Part shown: piece by piece, positions 9,078-17,844 of the stretch | Position numbering within the stretch: position 1 is the first letter of the stretch | How the letters are laid out: each line of letters starts with the position of its first letter | Assembly: GCF_002906655.1 (NCBI RefSeq) | Contig: NZ_CP025794.1 | Span: forward strand, 2,790,001 to 2,854,000 | Direction: 5' to 3' | Length of the DNA stretch: 64,000 nt | Source: Vibrio hyugaensis | GTDB lineage: Bacteria; Pseudomonadota; Gammaproteobacteria; Enterobacterales; Vibrionaceae | Translations under genes and position numbers: made by a program | The notes under the pieces: model-generated | The model's input: only the letters and a program-made list of their open reading frames with translations | What the model was told of the DNA's origin: nothing | The model's database searches: none

Positions 9078-9872
9078 TCAACTTAAGATGATCTCTTTCA
9101 CGAAGCGACTGCCAAAGTACGCCAAGGTCAACAAAGTCGCACCTGCAACCGCAAACCAAGTTACTTTTTTGCCTCGCCACCCTTTACGGTAGTGACCCCA
9201 AAGCAGAATTGAGTACACAACCCAAGCGATGAAAGAAAGGATTCCCTTGTGGGCCTTACCTTGAGCAAACATGTCTTGTACAAACACAAAACCAGTAATC
9301 AGCGTTGCCGTGAGCAACAAGTTACCAATCAAGATAATTTTGAATAGCTGACGCTCCACCATCATGAGTGGCGGTAAGTTTGGATTGATTGCGAGTGATT
9401 TTTTCGTTTTAAGCTTGTGATCAAGCCAAGCTAACTGGAGTGCGTAGAGTGCACCAATGGTCAACGTGGCGTAAGAGAAGAGTGCGAACGATATGTGAAT
9501 AAGTAACTTAGGATCGTTTTCTAAATGTCTAATAAATGTGCTTGGTAAAAACGTTGCTGCAGATAAATTGATAGCAGCAAAACTGTATACCACGGGCAAC
9601 AAGAACCATAAGCGATTCTTAAGCATTGCCACACTCATGACCAAAGAAATAATAAAACTTATTAGCGAAGCAACATTAAGAATACTGAGGTTTTGCCCTG
9701 AGCCGTCAAATATCAGGTCACTCAGAATCCAAGCATGAAAAACAAGCGCACATGCCGCACTGGCAAATACGGTTTTGACTTTGATTCCTGACTGCTGAGA
9801 GAGTCCAGGTATGATGGTCGCTATCGCCAAAACGTAAAGTATGGCGGCCGCGATGGCAATTAAGCTATCCAT
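9078..9872 (-). CDS. ypjD: Inner-membrane CcsA-like protein YpjD
   Basis: A 264-residue polytopic protein with about eight hydrophobic helices, of the cytochrome c assembly (CcsA/CcmC-like) fold. It opens MDSLIAIAAAILYVLAIATI and carries the tryptophan/histidine-containing segments typical of the family in reduced form. Its position divergent from ffh and upstream of yfjD matches the conserved ypjD locus. In E. coli this protein has been linked to cation homeostasis rather than proven cytochrome maturation. A good minus-strand -10 (TATAAT, plus-strand 9906-9911) lies 35 bp upstream of the start. Confidence 0.85.
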   Translation of the reverse strand: MDSLIAIAAAILYVLAIATIIPGLSQQSGIKVKTVFASAACALVFHAWILSDLIFDGSGQNLSILNVASLISFIISLVMSVAMLKNRLWFLLPVVYSFAAINLSAATFLPSTFIRHLENDPKLLIHISFALFSYATLTIGALYALQLAWLDHKLKTKKSLAINPNLPPLMMVERQLFKIILIGNLLLTATLITGFVFVQDMFAQGKAHKGILSFIAWVVYSILLWGHYRKGWRGKKVTWFAVAGATLLTLAYFGSRFVKEIILS

Positions 9873-10019
9873 GAATCCTAAGAGTTATTGTGCACGATGC
9901 TAAAAATTATACCTTGCATTACTCTTTGGGGCTACGGTAGATCCTTCATCAATCACGAGAGATGAGATATTGAAATTAACAAGTTAGCCCTCAAGTTAAT
10001 GATAAGAGCAGTGTTCGGG

Positions 10020-10048
10020 TATGACTGTGACGTTGGCTAAGGTATACT
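10020..10048 (+). promoter_or_regulatory. Probable ffh promoter
   Basis: The -10 TATACT at 10043-10048 lies 38 bp before the ffh ATG. The -35 is weak (TATGAC at 10020-10025, 17-bp spacer). Confidence 0.45.
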
Positions 10049-10085
10049 CACACTAATTAATCGCCATTTTAGCGAAGAGACAAAG

Positions 10086-11471
10086 ATGTTTGAGAATTTA
10101 ACGGATCGATTATCCAAAACGCTGAAAAATATCAGTGGCAAAGGTCGTCTGACCGAAGACAACATTAAAGAAACCCTACGTGAAGTGCGCATGGCGCTTT
10201 TGGAAGCGGACGTTGCCCTTCCTGTTGTGCGTGAGTTTGTTAACCGCGTTAAAGAAAAAGCGGTGGGCGTAGAAGTTTCTAAATCGCTGACTCCGGGTCA
10301 GGAATTCATCAAGATCGTTCAGGCAGAGCTTGAAGGTGTAATGGGTGAATCTAACGAAGCCCTAAATCTAGCAGCGCAGCCGCCAGCCGTTCTTTTAATG
10401 GCGGGCCTACAAGGTGCGGGTAAAACCACATCGGTAGGGAAGCTTTCTAAGCTTCTAAAAGAGCGTGATAAGAAGAAAGTCTTGGTTGTGTCGGCCGACG
10501 TTTACCGTCCTGCGGCAATCAAACAGCTAGAAACTCTAGCATCAGACATCGGCGTCGACTTCTTCCCATCGTCACCAGATCAAAAACCACTTGATATTGC
10601 GAATGCCGCGATCGACCACGCGAAGAAGAAATTCTATGACGTGCTTATTGTCGATACCGCAGGTCGTTTGGCTATCGATGAAGAAATGATGGGTGAGATT
10701 AAAGATCTTCACTCTGCTATTAACCCGGTCGAGACACTGTTCGTTGTTGATGCAATGACAGGTCAAGATGCGGCGAACACAGCGAAAGCATTCGGTGATG
10801 CGCTACCGCTAACCGGTGTGATTCTGACTAAAGTGGATGGTGATGCACGTGGTGGTGCGGCGCTATCGGTTCGTCATATCACGGGTAAGCCAATTAAATT
10901 CCTAGGTGTGGGTGAAAAAACTGACGCACTAGAACCATTCCACCCAGATCGTATTGCATCGCGTATTCTAGGCATGGGTGATGTACTGTCACTGATTGAA
11001 GACCTACAACGCAATGTCGACCAAGACAAAGCAGAAAAACTAGCGAAAAAGTTCAAAGAGAAGAAAGGTTTTGACCTTGAAGACTTCCGTGAGCAGCTAG
11101 GTCAAATGCAAAACATGGGTGGCATGATGGGTATGCTAGACAAATTGCCAGGTATGTCTCAATTGCCGTCAGACGTGAAAGACAAAGTTGATGACAAGAT
11201 GTTCAAGCAAATGGAAGCGATCATCAGCTCAATGACAATGAAAGAACGTCAACGCCCAGAAATCATCAAAGGCTCACGTAAAAAACGTATCGCAGCAGGT
11301 TCGGGTGTTCAGGTACAAGACGTTAACCGTCTGCTTAAGCAGTTTACCCAAATGCAAAAGATGATGAAGAAAATGCAAAAGGGCGGCATGAAAGGCATGA
11401 TGCGCAACATGCAAGGCATGATGGGCGGCGGTATGGGTGGAGGTGGTGGCTTCAATCCATTTGGTCGTTAA
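10086..11471 (+). CDS. ffh: Signal recognition particle protein Ffh
   Basis: A 461-residue GTPase that binds 4.5S RNA and signal sequences and delivers ribosomes to FtsY for co-translational membrane insertion. The N domain covers about residues 1-90, the P-loop GLQGAGKTT is at 107-115, and the DTAGR and TKVDGDARGG motifs of the G domain follow. The M domain (about 300-461) ends in a methionine- and glycine-rich tail that forms the signal-sequence groove. Full length and intact. It is followed after about 210 bp by the rpsP operon, the usual gammaproteobacterial order. Confidence 0.98.
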   Translation: MFENLTDRLSKTLKNISGKGRLTEDNIKETLREVRMALLEADVALPVVREFVNRVKEKAVGVEVSKSLTPGQEFIKIVQAELEGVMGESNEALNLAAQPPAVLLMAGLQGAGKTTSVGKLSKLLKERDKKKVLVVSADVYRPAAIKQLETLASDIGVDFFPSSPDQKPLDIANAAIDHAKKKFYDVLIVDTAGRLAIDEEMMGEIKDLHSAINPVETLFVVDAMTGQDAANTAKAFGDALPLTGVILTKVDGDARGGAALSVRHITGKPIKFLGVGEKTDALEPFHPDRIASRILGMGDVLSLIEDLQRNVDQDKAEKLAKKFKEKKGFDLEDFREQLGQMQNMGGMMGMLDKLPGMSQLPSDVKDKVDDKMFKQMEAIISSMTMKERQRPEIIKGSRKKRIAAGSGVQVQDVNRLLKQFTQMQKMMKKMQKGGMKGMMRNMQGMMGGGMGGGGGFNPFGR

Positions 11472-11558
11472 ACGATTGCCTAGACTTTAGTTTCAGGGTG
11501 TTAGCTACATCACAAACTTGAATTTCAATTTATGTTGGTGAAAAAGTAACTAAATACC

Positions 11559-11586
11559 TTGCATTGCTTCGGGATAAGAGTAAAAT
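11559..11586 (+). promoter_or_regulatory. Probable promoter of the rpsP operon
   Basis: TTGCAT at 11559-11564, a 16-bp spacer and TAAAAT at 11581-11586 are a good sigma-70 match and give a leader of about 90 nt before rpsP. Confidence 0.55.
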
Positions 11587-11610
11587 TCCGGAGCTTTATT
11601 TTGGCACGAG

Positions 11611-11661
11611 ACCCCAGATTGTTCAGCTTTATGGATGATTATTGGGGTTAATTTTATTTTT
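11611..11661 (+). promoter_or_regulatory. Attenuator-like hairpin in the rpsP leader
   Basis: ACCCCA at 11611-11616 can pair with TGGGGT at 11643-11648 (one G-U pair extends the stem), and a T-rich stretch follows at 11649-11661. It lies between the predicted promoter and rpsP. The loop is long (about 26 nt), so the structure is tentative. Confidence 0.3.
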
Positions 11662-11681
11662 GAGAAAGCAAAGAGGACGAC

Positions 11682-11930
11682 ATGGTAACCATTCGTTTGG
11701 CACGTCACGGCGCTAAAAAGCGTCCATTTTATCAAATCGTAGTAGCGGACAGCCGCAACGCTGCAACTGGCCGTTTCATCGAGAAAGTTGGTTTCTTCAA
11801 CCCAACTGCTAAAGGTCAAGAAGAAGGTCTACGTCTAGACCTAGACCGCGTTAACCATTGGGTTGGTCAAGGCGCGTCTCTATCTGACCGCGTTGCTAAG
11901 CTAGTTAAAGACGCTCAAAAAGCGGCTTAA
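11682..11930 (+). CDS. rpsP: 30S ribosomal protein S16
   Basis: An 82-residue ribosomal protein with the conserved opening [20 protein letters not shown] and the family's full length. It assembles into the body of the 30S subunit. AGAGG lies 7 bp before the ATG. First gene of the four-gene rpsP-rimM-trmD-rplS operon, with 26 bp to rimM. Confidence 0.98.
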   Translation: MVTIRLARHGAKKRPFYQIVVADSRNAATGRFIEKVGFFNPTAKGQEEGLRLDLDRVNHWVGQGASLSDRVAKLVKDAQKAA

Positions 11931-11956
11931 TTCTTTTAAGAAGTAGAAACTAGTTT

Positions 11957-12505
11957 ATGTCGATGAAAGGTAAAGAAGCGATGAGCAACGAGAAGATTGT
12001 TGTAGGCAAGTTTGGTGCTACTTACGGCATTCGTGGTTGGCTTAAAGTTTTTTCCTACACAGACAATGCTGAAAGCATTTTCGATTACAGCCCTTGGTTT
12101 GTTAACCAAAAGGGTACGTGGGTTGAGTACAAAGTAGAAAGCTGGAAGCGTCATGGTCAAGGCTATGTATGCAAGCTAGCAGGGTTGGACGTTCGCGAAG
12201 ACGCGCAGCTGATGACCAACTTTGAAATTGCTATTGACCCTGCGGTACTACCTGAATTGTCAGAAGAAGAATTCTACTGGCGTGAATTGTTTGGGATGCA
12301 AGTGGTAACCACTAAAGGTTACGATCTGGGTGTCGTTAATGACATTCTAGAAACTGGCTCAAACGATGTTCTGGTTGTTAAAGCAAATCTAAAAGATGCT
12401 TTCGGGCAGAAGGAACGATTAATCCCGTTCCTTGAAGAGCAAGTGATCATTAAAGTTGATCGCACAGCTCAACGGATCGAAGTTGACTGGGATCCTGGAT
12501 TCTAA
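11957..12505 (+). CDS. rimM: Ribosome maturation factor RimM
   Basis: A 182-residue protein (174 from the later start) that binds S19 and promotes maturation of the 16S rRNA head domain. The N-terminal RimM domain ([16 protein letters not shown]) and C-terminal PRC-barrel (about residues 105-180, with [10 protein letters not shown]) are both intact. Two starts are possible: ATG 11957, with a poor ribosome site, and ATG 11981, preceded by AAAGG at about 10 bp spacing. The conserved region begins only after the second, so 11981 is a serious alternative. Confidence 0.95.
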   Translation: MSMKGKEAMSNEKIVVGKFGATYGIRGWLKVFSYTDNAESIFDYSPWFVNQKGTWVEYKVESWKRHGQGYVCKLAGLDVREDAQLMTNFEIAIDPAVLPELSEEEFYWRELFGMQVVTTKGYDLGVVNDILETGSNDVLVVKANLKDAFGQKERLIPFLEEQVIIKVDRTAQRIEVDWDPGF

Positions 12506-12532
12506 TCTCCAAAATTACAGAGCGAGATAAAC

Positions 12533-13276
12533 ATGTGGGTTGGCGTTATTAGCCTTTTTCCTGAAATGTTCCGTTCTGTTACTGAATTTGGAGTAACAGG
12601 TCAAGCGGTTAAAAAAGGTCTTTTGTCGATTGAGACTTGGAATCCTCGAGATTTCACTCACGACAAACATCGCACTGTCGATGACCGACCTTACGGTGGT
12701 GGTCCTGGTATGTTAATGATGGTTCAGCCTTTGCGCGATGCCATTCATACCGCGAAAGCAGCCTCACCGGGTAAGACGAAAGTCATTTACCTTTCTCCTC
12801 AAGGTCGCAAGCTCGACCAAAAGGGAGTGGAAGAACTGGCAACGAATGAGAATTTACTTCTGATTTGTGGCCGTTACGAAGGGGTAGATGAGCGTATCAT
12901 TCAATCTGAAGTCGACGAAGAATGGTCGATTGGAGATTTTGTGATGACGGGTGGTGAAATACCAGCCATGACACTGATCGATTCAGTCTCTCGGTTTGTT
13001 CCGGGTGTACTAGGCGATTTTGCGTCAGCAGAAGAAGATTCTTTTGCAAATGGTTTGTTAGATTGCCCTCACTATACGCGTCCTGAAATGTTGGATGATA
13101 AAGAAGTGCCAGCGGTACTGATGTCAGGCAACCATAAGGATATTCGTCAATGGCGACTAAAACAGTCGCTGGGCCGAACTTGGCTAAGAAGACCAGAGCT
13201 CCTGGAAAACCTAGCTCTGACTGACGAACAGGAACAATTACTTGCTGAGTTCATTACTGAACATAACGCAAAGTAA
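12533..13276 (+). CDS. trmD: tRNA (guanine-N1)-methyltransferase TrmD
   Basis: A 247-residue SPOUT enzyme that methylates G37 of tRNAs carrying G36 with S-adenosylmethionine, preventing +1 frameshifts. The motifs [26 protein letters not shown] and [15 protein letters not shown] form the trefoil-knot cofactor site. Length is normal. It lies 27 bp after rimM and 41 bp before rplS. Confidence 0.98.
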   Translation: MWVGVISLFPEMFRSVTEFGVTGQAVKKGLLSIETWNPRDFTHDKHRTVDDRPYGGGPGMLMMVQPLRDAIHTAKAASPGKTKVIYLSPQGRKLDQKGVEELATNENLLLICGRYEGVDERIIQSEVDEEWSIGDFVMTGGEIPAMTLIDSVSRFVPGVLGDFASAEEDSFANGLLDCPHYTRPEMLDDKEVPAVLMSGNHKDIRQWRLKQSLGRTWLRRPELLENLALTDEQEQLLAEFITEHNAK

Positions 13277-13317
13277 CCTAATTTATTTAGTATCAGTTTA
13301 TTCTAGGAATTTAAAAA

Positions 13318-13671
13318 ATGAGTAACATCATCAAAGCTCTTGAAGAAGAGCAAATGAAATCAGACCTGCCTAAATTTGCACCAGGTGACACTGTTGTAGT
13401 TCAGGTTAAAGTTAAAGAAGGTGAGCGTGAGCGTCTACAGGCTTTCGAAGGCGTTGTAATCGCAATCCGTAACCGTGGTCTACACTCTGCTTTCACTGTA
13501 CGTAAGATCTCTAACGGTGAAGGTGTTGAGCGTACGTTCCAAACACACTCTCCAATCGTTGATAGCATCGAAGTTAAACGCCGTGGTGCAGTACGTCGTG
13601 CCAAGTTGTACTACCTACGTGAGCGTTCTGGTAAGTCTGCTCGTATCAAAGAGAAACTTGCTAAGAAGTAA
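13318..13671 (+). CDS. rplS: 50S ribosomal protein L19
   Basis: A 117-residue ribosomal protein at the 30S-50S interface, with the family segments [16 protein letters not shown] and [19 protein letters not shown]. Last gene of the rpsP operon, followed by a strong terminator. Confidence 0.98.
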   Translation: MSNIIKALEEEQMKSDLPKFAPGDTVVVQVKVKEGERERLQAFEGVVIAIRNRGLHSAFTVRKISNGEGVERTFQTHSPIVDSIEVKRRGAVRRAKLYYLRERSGKSARIKEKLAKK

Positions 13672-13696
13672 TGCTATAACTAGCGTTCTCATAGTA

Positions 13697-13727
13697 AACG
13701 GAGCCTAATTGGGCTCCGTTTTTTTAT
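13697..13727 (+). terminator. Terminator of the rpsP operon
   Basis: A 9-bp stem (13697-13705 with 13712-13720), a TAATTG loop and seven or more T residues. It lies 25 bp after rplS. Confidence 0.93.
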
Positions 13728-13802
13728 GCGTGGAAAAAGATGCTGCGCTTAGGGAACGGACTTTGTCCTTCGAGAATCGGGAACGCTACGAGATTCGAGA
13801 GC

Positions 13803-13900
13803 GCTTCGCTTTAGGAACCGAGAGATGTTGTTGAAGGGCTAGTGCAAGAAGTATGGCCTCGAAAGGTTGTTGGCAGAGCTTGTCCTTAGAAAGACAAAAT
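13803..13900. repeat. Dispersed 98-bp intergenic element, copy A
   Basis: A 98-bp block starting GCTTCGCT and ending AAAGACAAAAT, containing GTTGGCAGAGCTTGT. It aligns end to end with blocks at 29410-29507 and 53009-53105 with many substitutions but almost no length change. It lies between the convergent terminators of rplS and yacG, and GAACCGA-ATCCCGA, a degenerate 7-bp period, follows its right end. The 75 bp to its left also resemble the left flank of copy B. Confidence 0.7.
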
Positions 13901-13909
13901 GAACCGAAT

Positions 13910-13950
13910 CCCGAAAAATAATAAGGGCTGATGTTTTCACATCAACCCCT
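13910..13950 (-). terminator. Terminator of yacG (minus strand)
   Basis: Read on the minus strand, a 12-position stem with two mismatches (plus coordinates 13923-13934 with 13939-13950) closes on a GAAA loop and is followed by a T-rich run. It serves yacG and perhaps the whole upstream pil-coaE-zapD transcript. Confidence 0.75.
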
Positions 13951-13977
13951 CTCTCTATTCTCGAAGTGTAGAGTTTT

Positions 13978-14005
13978 CGTTTCTCGACTCTAGCCTCTCA
14001 ATTCT
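13978..14005. repeat. Four degenerate heptamers at the yacG 3' end
   Basis: CGTTTCT, CGACTCT, AGCCTCT and CAATTCT run in 7-bp phase and end exactly at the yacG stop codon. They resemble decayed versions of the perfect CGTCTCT array at 53111. Confidence 0.4.
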
Positions 14006-14200
14006 TTAGTACTGGTCTTCAGACCATCCATCGCTATCCGACATATCCGGTGCGCCAGCAATGGCGTTTTCTTCGTCAGCCCATTCGCCAAAATCAATCA
14101 TTTGGCATTTCTTGCTACAAAAAGGGCGGTGAGGGCTTTGCTCTCCCCATTCTACGTCTGCACCGCATTGTGGGCATGGCACGATAGTAATTTTAGACAT
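14006..14200 (-). CDS. yacG: DNA gyrase inhibitor YacG, zinc-binding
   Basis: A 64-residue protein with a CPQC (Cys9, Cys12) and CSKKC (Cys28, Cys32) zinc site followed by [11 protein letters not shown], the YacG signature. The E. coli protein binds GyrB and blocks DNA binding by gyrase. The acidic C-terminal tail is the part shown to contact gyrase in the family. It is the last gene of the minus-strand run zapD-yacG behind coaE, as in E. coli. Confidence 0.95.
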   Translation of the reverse strand: MSKITIVPCPQCGADVEWGEQSPHRPFCSKKCQMIDFGEWADEENAIAGAPDMSDSDGWSEDQY

Positions 14201-14265
14201 GATTAAAGAGTCCCATTATGTTGAGGTGTCAAAGGGGGGTATAGAAATAATAGTGTGCGTTGGTT

Positions 14266-15006
14266 TTAGCTACAAACCGCGAGTTCAAACTCAACGTCTT
14301 GCGTGCAAGCTTGTCCACTTTCAAACGACATAAACTTAATCGCAAAGCGGTTCTTATGCCCCGAAATCATCGGATAGACGCCATATTCCATAGGGATGTG
14401 TAAACGAAGGATATTCGCTTCATCAGCGTCGCTTTGGAAGAAGCCTGCACGAGCGATTTGTGCTTTAAAGTGGCCTGTTTCGCGAGTCAGTTTTAGCCAC
14501 AAAGCGAGTGCATCGGACAACGGCTTTAAGCTCTCTTGCCATTGGGCTGCATCGTGCTTTTTGCGCTCGATAGGAAGGTGTAACCAATAATGCAAGGCTG
14601 GCAAATCAAAACAGCAAGAACCACCAGGAAGATTAAAGCGCTGGCGAATTGAGCTTAAAAAGCGATCTTCTTTCAACGCTTGGCCGAAACGTTCAGCAGC
14701 CATCAGTTGGCTATGAACCACATCGATCTCTTTTAGTAGCTCACTTAACGCTTGCTGATCGACGCCTTCAACGTTCAGCCAATTTCGGTAGGCCAAACGT
14801 TGTTTCTCAAGATCTTTTGCCAACTCACTTTTCAATTGAATCTGCTCAAAGATTTCAACCATGTCGAAAAGCGCACGGAAGAACAACTGATATTGGTGAT
14901 TATCGGCAAAACCAGAAGCTAGGTGAGCCTGACGCAGCAAAGACTCAACTCTCAGATAGATGCGAGTTTTCTCATTTAACGGATGTTCAAATTTGTGCGT
15001 GGTCAT
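14266..15006 (-). CDS. zapD: Cell division protein ZapD
   Basis: A 246-residue cytoplasmic protein (DUF1342) that crosslinks FtsZ filaments at the division ring. The N-terminus [21 protein letters not shown] matches the family opening FEHPLNEK. I prefer the second of two in-frame ATGs (15006 rather than 15012) because AAGG is then spaced 9 bp instead of 3 bp. The gene lies between coaE and yacG, which is the conserved order. Confidence 0.93.
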   Translation of the reverse strand: MTTHKFEHPLNEKTRIYLRVESLLRQAHLASGFADNHQYQLFFRALFDMVEIFEQIQLKSELAKDLEKQRLAYRNWLNVEGVDQQALSELLKEIDVVHSQLMAAERFGQALKEDRFLSSIRQRFNLPGGSCCFDLPALHYWLHLPIERKKHDAAQWQESLKPLSDALALWLKLTRETGHFKAQIARAGFFQSDADEANILRLHIPMEYGVYPMISGHKNRFAIKFMSFESGQACTQDVEFELAVCS

Positions 15007-15033
15007 CGACATAAGCCTTGGTGAGTTTCATTC

Positions 15034-15648
15034 CTATTTTCGCAGATTTTTCTTACACATGGCTAGGTACTTTTCGTGTAAATCTGTGATTTGAAGCAAA
15101 AGATCAGGGTCGTTTGGGTTATTTCTCACCACATCATTCGCAATCGCGAGTCTTTGCGCTTGTGTTGCTTGTGAGGCTAAGATCGCACGAGCTTGATCTT
15201 CACTTACATTATCACGTTTTACCGTTCTTGCGATTTGAGTTTCCGGTTCAACATCAACCACAAGGACTCGATCACACAGGCTATCAAGCTTGTTTTCGAT
15301 TAAGAGCGGGACAACCAGTAGCGCATACTCGGACTCCACTTGCTCTAAATCTTCGATCATTTTTTCGCGGATCATCGGATGTAGTAGGGCGTTTAGCCAC
15401 GCTTTCTCGTCCGGATTAGAGAAAATTTGCTCTCTTAATTTTGCTCTATCAAGGCTTTGGTCTTCTCGCACAATATCAATGCCAAAATGTTCAATGATCG
15501 CATTGAGTCCAGTAGAGCCCGGTTCTACGACTTCGCGGGCTACAATATCCGCGTCAACAACGTCTATTTTGAATTGCTGTTTGAATAAGTTTGCAACGGT
15601 GGTTTTGCCGCTTGCAATGCCGCCTGTTAGGCCAATAACAAAAGCCAT
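15034..15648 (-). CDS. coaE: Dephospho-CoA kinase
   Basis: A 204-residue P-loop kinase that phosphorylates the ribose 3'-OH of dephospho-CoA, the last step of coenzyme A synthesis. The P-loop GLTGGIASGKTT is at residues 6-17, and DADIVAREV and the lid region RTVKRDNVSEDQA are intact. The start immediately follows the pilD stop, so the two are probably co-translated. Confidence 0.97.
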   Translation of the reverse strand: MAFVIGLTGGIASGKTTVANLFKQQFKIDVVDADIVAREVVEPGSTGLNAIIEHFGIDIVREDQSLDRAKLREQIFSNPDEKAWLNALLHPMIREKMIEDLEQVESEYALLVVPLLIENKLDSLCDRVLVVDVEPETQIARTVKRDNVSEDQARAILASQATQAQRLAIANDVVRNNPNDPDLLLQITDLHEKYLAMCKKNLRK

Positions 15649-16518
15649 TTACACTCCTAGAATCGACGTGAAGTACCAGTTTAGAATCTGGTTACCCCAA
15701 ATAAGGCTCACCCAACCTGCAATCGCAAGGTAAGGGCCAAAGGGGAACGCTTTTTCGATACCCTGTTTTTGTAAACGCAGTTGTATCAGGCCGAAAATAA
15801 CGCCCACAACCGACGACAGTAAAATGATCATCGGCAGTGATTGCCAGCCTAACCATGCACCAAGGGCAGCAAGCAGTTTGAAGTCACCATAGCCCATGCC
15901 CTCTTTGCCCGTCAGAAGCTTGAATACCCAGTAAACACTCCAAAGACACAAGTAACCAGCCATCGCGCCAATGATGGCGTCTTGTAGGTTAACAGGACTA
16001 ATGCCAGACAATGCAAGTGCAATACCTGCCCACATTAATGGCAGTGTTAGTTGGTCTGGTAGCAACATAGTATCGAGGTCGATAAACGTGGCAGCAATCA
16101 ATACAAAGGTAAAGAAAACCAGCGCAACAGTGAAGTAACTAAAACCGAAGTGAAACGCGATAAAACCCGAACCAAAAGCAGTAAGCAATTCGATGAGAGG
16201 GTAGCGAGCACTAATCGAGGATTTACAGTTATGGCATTTGCCTTTCAGAAGCAGCCAGCTAATGACAGGAATGTTGTCACGAATGCGGATCGGCGTTCCG
16301 CACTGTTGGCAGGAAGAACGAGGGACACTTAAGGTCAGTGTTTCCTTCGGTGCTTCAATTTTGTATTCAGGGAATGATTCAGCGCACTCGCGTCGCCATT
16401 CTAGTTCCATGATCTTGGGTAAACGGTAAATAACCACGTTGAGGAAACTACCCACGATCAAACCAAAAATTGTGGCAAATACAACGAATAGCCATGGGTA
16501 GTACTGGAATACTTCCAT
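15649..16518 (-). CDS. pilD: Prepilin peptidase/N-methyltransferase
   Basis: A 289-residue inner-membrane aspartic protease that cleaves type IV prepilins and type II secretion pseudopilins and methylates the new N-terminus. The cytoplasmic loop has the zinc tetracysteine Cys70, Cys73, Cys95 and Cys98. The catalytic aspartates lie in [11 protein letters not shown] (from Asp147) and in [12 protein letters not shown]. Eight hydrophobic helices are expected. It sits between pilC and coaE, as in the V. cholerae pilABCD locus, and probably also processes other pilins of the cell. Confidence 0.96.
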   Translation of the reverse strand: MEVFQYYPWLFVVFATIFGLIVGSFLNVVIYRLPKIMELEWRRECAESFPEYKIEAPKETLTLSVPRSSCQQCGTPIRIRDNIPVISWLLLKGKCHNCKSSISARYPLIELLTAFGSGFIAFHFGFSYFTVALVFFTFVLIAATFIDLDTMLLPDQLTLPLMWAGIALALSGISPVNLQDAIIGAMAGYLCLWSVYWVFKLLTGKEGMGYGDFKLLAALGAWLGWQSLPMIILLSSVVGVIFGLIQLRLQKQGIEKAFPFGPYLAIAGWVSLIWGNQILNWYFTSILGV

Positions 16519-16589
16519 ATCTGTCTCTTGAACGATGAATCAAATAGCAAAGTGCTGTTTTGATGGGATTAATTTGCTAAAGCAACATT

Positions 16590-17813
16590 CTATCCCAATA
16601 CGTTCATTAAGTTAAAGATTGGTAAGTACATTGCTGTGACCAATCCGCCAACGACGACCCCAAGAAAAACAATGATCAACGGCTCTAAAATTTTGCTCAG
16701 ATTGTCGACGGTGTTATCCACTTCAAACTCATAGATCGCGGCAATTTTGTTGAGCATATCGTCTAAACGTCCGGATTCTTCACCGATCATTACCATTTGC
16801 AGCACCAATTCTGGGAATACGTTGCAATTGCGCATTGCGATGTACATTGGCATACCCGCTGCGGTATCTCGGTAGACCTCTTCGATGGCAAGTTGATAAT
16901 GCATATTACCGGATGTTTTAGAGGTGGTTTTTAAGCTTGTCAAAATGGGGATACCGGCGGTAAAACTGGTTGCAAGAGTACGGCTGAATTTCGCAATCGC
17001 CGCTTTGGATAAGACGGGACCGAGTATCGGAAATCTTAAGCTCGATCGGGCCAGCAATAATCGGAAAGAGTCCGAACGTTTAGCCATGATACGGGAGGAA
17101 ATAAACAAGCTTAATGCACTGAGCCCAATAAAAGGCCCCCAATTTTGTGTCCATGCCGAAAGATTTAAGACCATTTGAGTAAATGCAGGCAGATCGGCGC
17201 CAAAGCCAACAAACATTTTTTCGAACTCAGGTATCACTTTGGTGAGCATGAGGTAGGAGACCCCTAGCGCGACCAAAACAACCATCGCCGGATAGATGAG
17301 TGCTTTGATGACTTTTGCTTTCAATTGTTCGCTTTTTTCTCGGTAAGTCGCTAGACGTTCAAATACCTGAGGTAAGTTACCGGACTGCTCACCGGTTGCG
17401 ATTAAATCAGTATAGAGTGGATCAAAATGCGTGCTGGCGGTTCGCATGGCTTTGGACATCGGCGTACCTGCTTCTACTGCTCGTGTTACGCTCATCAGTA
17501 TTGACTTCATCTCAGCTTTTCTATGGTTTTCTGAGACAAGCTTCAGAGCTTGAACGATGGGAACGCCGGTCATTAACATGGTAGCGATTTGACGGGTAAA
17601 TACCGTAATGTCTTTGCCTTTGACTCGATGACTCAGTTTCGTGATAAAAGAAATACTGCCTTTCTTAAGCTTCTTAATTTTGATGTGTTGAGCATCCAGG
17701 CGTTCTCGCACTTCAATTTCTGTCATGGCTAACACTTGTCCGGAGGTTTTCTTCCCTGAGCTGTTCGTGCCTTTCCAGCGGAAACTTTTAAGTTGTGGGG
17801 CGTTAGTTTTCAT
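16590..17813 (-). CDS. pilC: Type IV pilus inner-membrane platform protein PilC
   Basis: A 407-residue GspF-family protein with two repeated cytoplasmic domains (about residues 70-195 and 275-395), each followed by membrane helices. The motif [16 protein letters not shown] in the first repeat is echoed by [16 protein letters not shown] in the second, the typical GspF duplication. It connects the PilB motor to pilus assembly. It lies 31 bp downstream of pilB and 71 bp upstream of pilD. Confidence 0.96.
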   Translation of the reverse strand: MKTNAPQLKSFRWKGTNSSGKKTSGQVLAMTEIEVRERLDAQHIKIKKLKKGSISFITKLSHRVKGKDITVFTRQIATMLMTGVPIVQALKLVSENHRKAEMKSILMSVTRAVEAGTPMSKAMRTASTHFDPLYTDLIATGEQSGNLPQVFERLATYREKSEQLKAKVIKALIYPAMVVLVALGVSYLMLTKVIPEFEKMFVGFGADLPAFTQMVLNLSAWTQNWGPFIGLSALSLFISSRIMAKRSDSFRLLLARSSLRFPILGPVLSKAAIAKFSRTLATSFTAGIPILTSLKTTSKTSGNMHYQLAIEEVYRDTAAGMPMYIAMRNCNVFPELVLQMVMIGEESGRLDDMLNKIAAIYEFEVDNTVDNLSKILEPLIIVFLGVVVGGLVTAMYLPIFNLMNVLG

Positions 17814-17844
17814 AGAATCGATGACTGCCTAATAAACGTAAAGA

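Noticed and set aside
10026..10053. CRP site before ffh (TGTGA ... TCACA)
   Set aside because: The half-sites are separated by about 17 bp instead of 6.
11601..11617. Sigma-54 promoter before rpsP (TTGGCACGAG)
   Set aside because: The -24 half matches but no TTGC lies at the -12 position.
15290..15733. A 147-codon plus-strand ORF over coaE and pilD
   Set aside because: It is antisense to two well-supported genes, with no ribosome site or family similarity.
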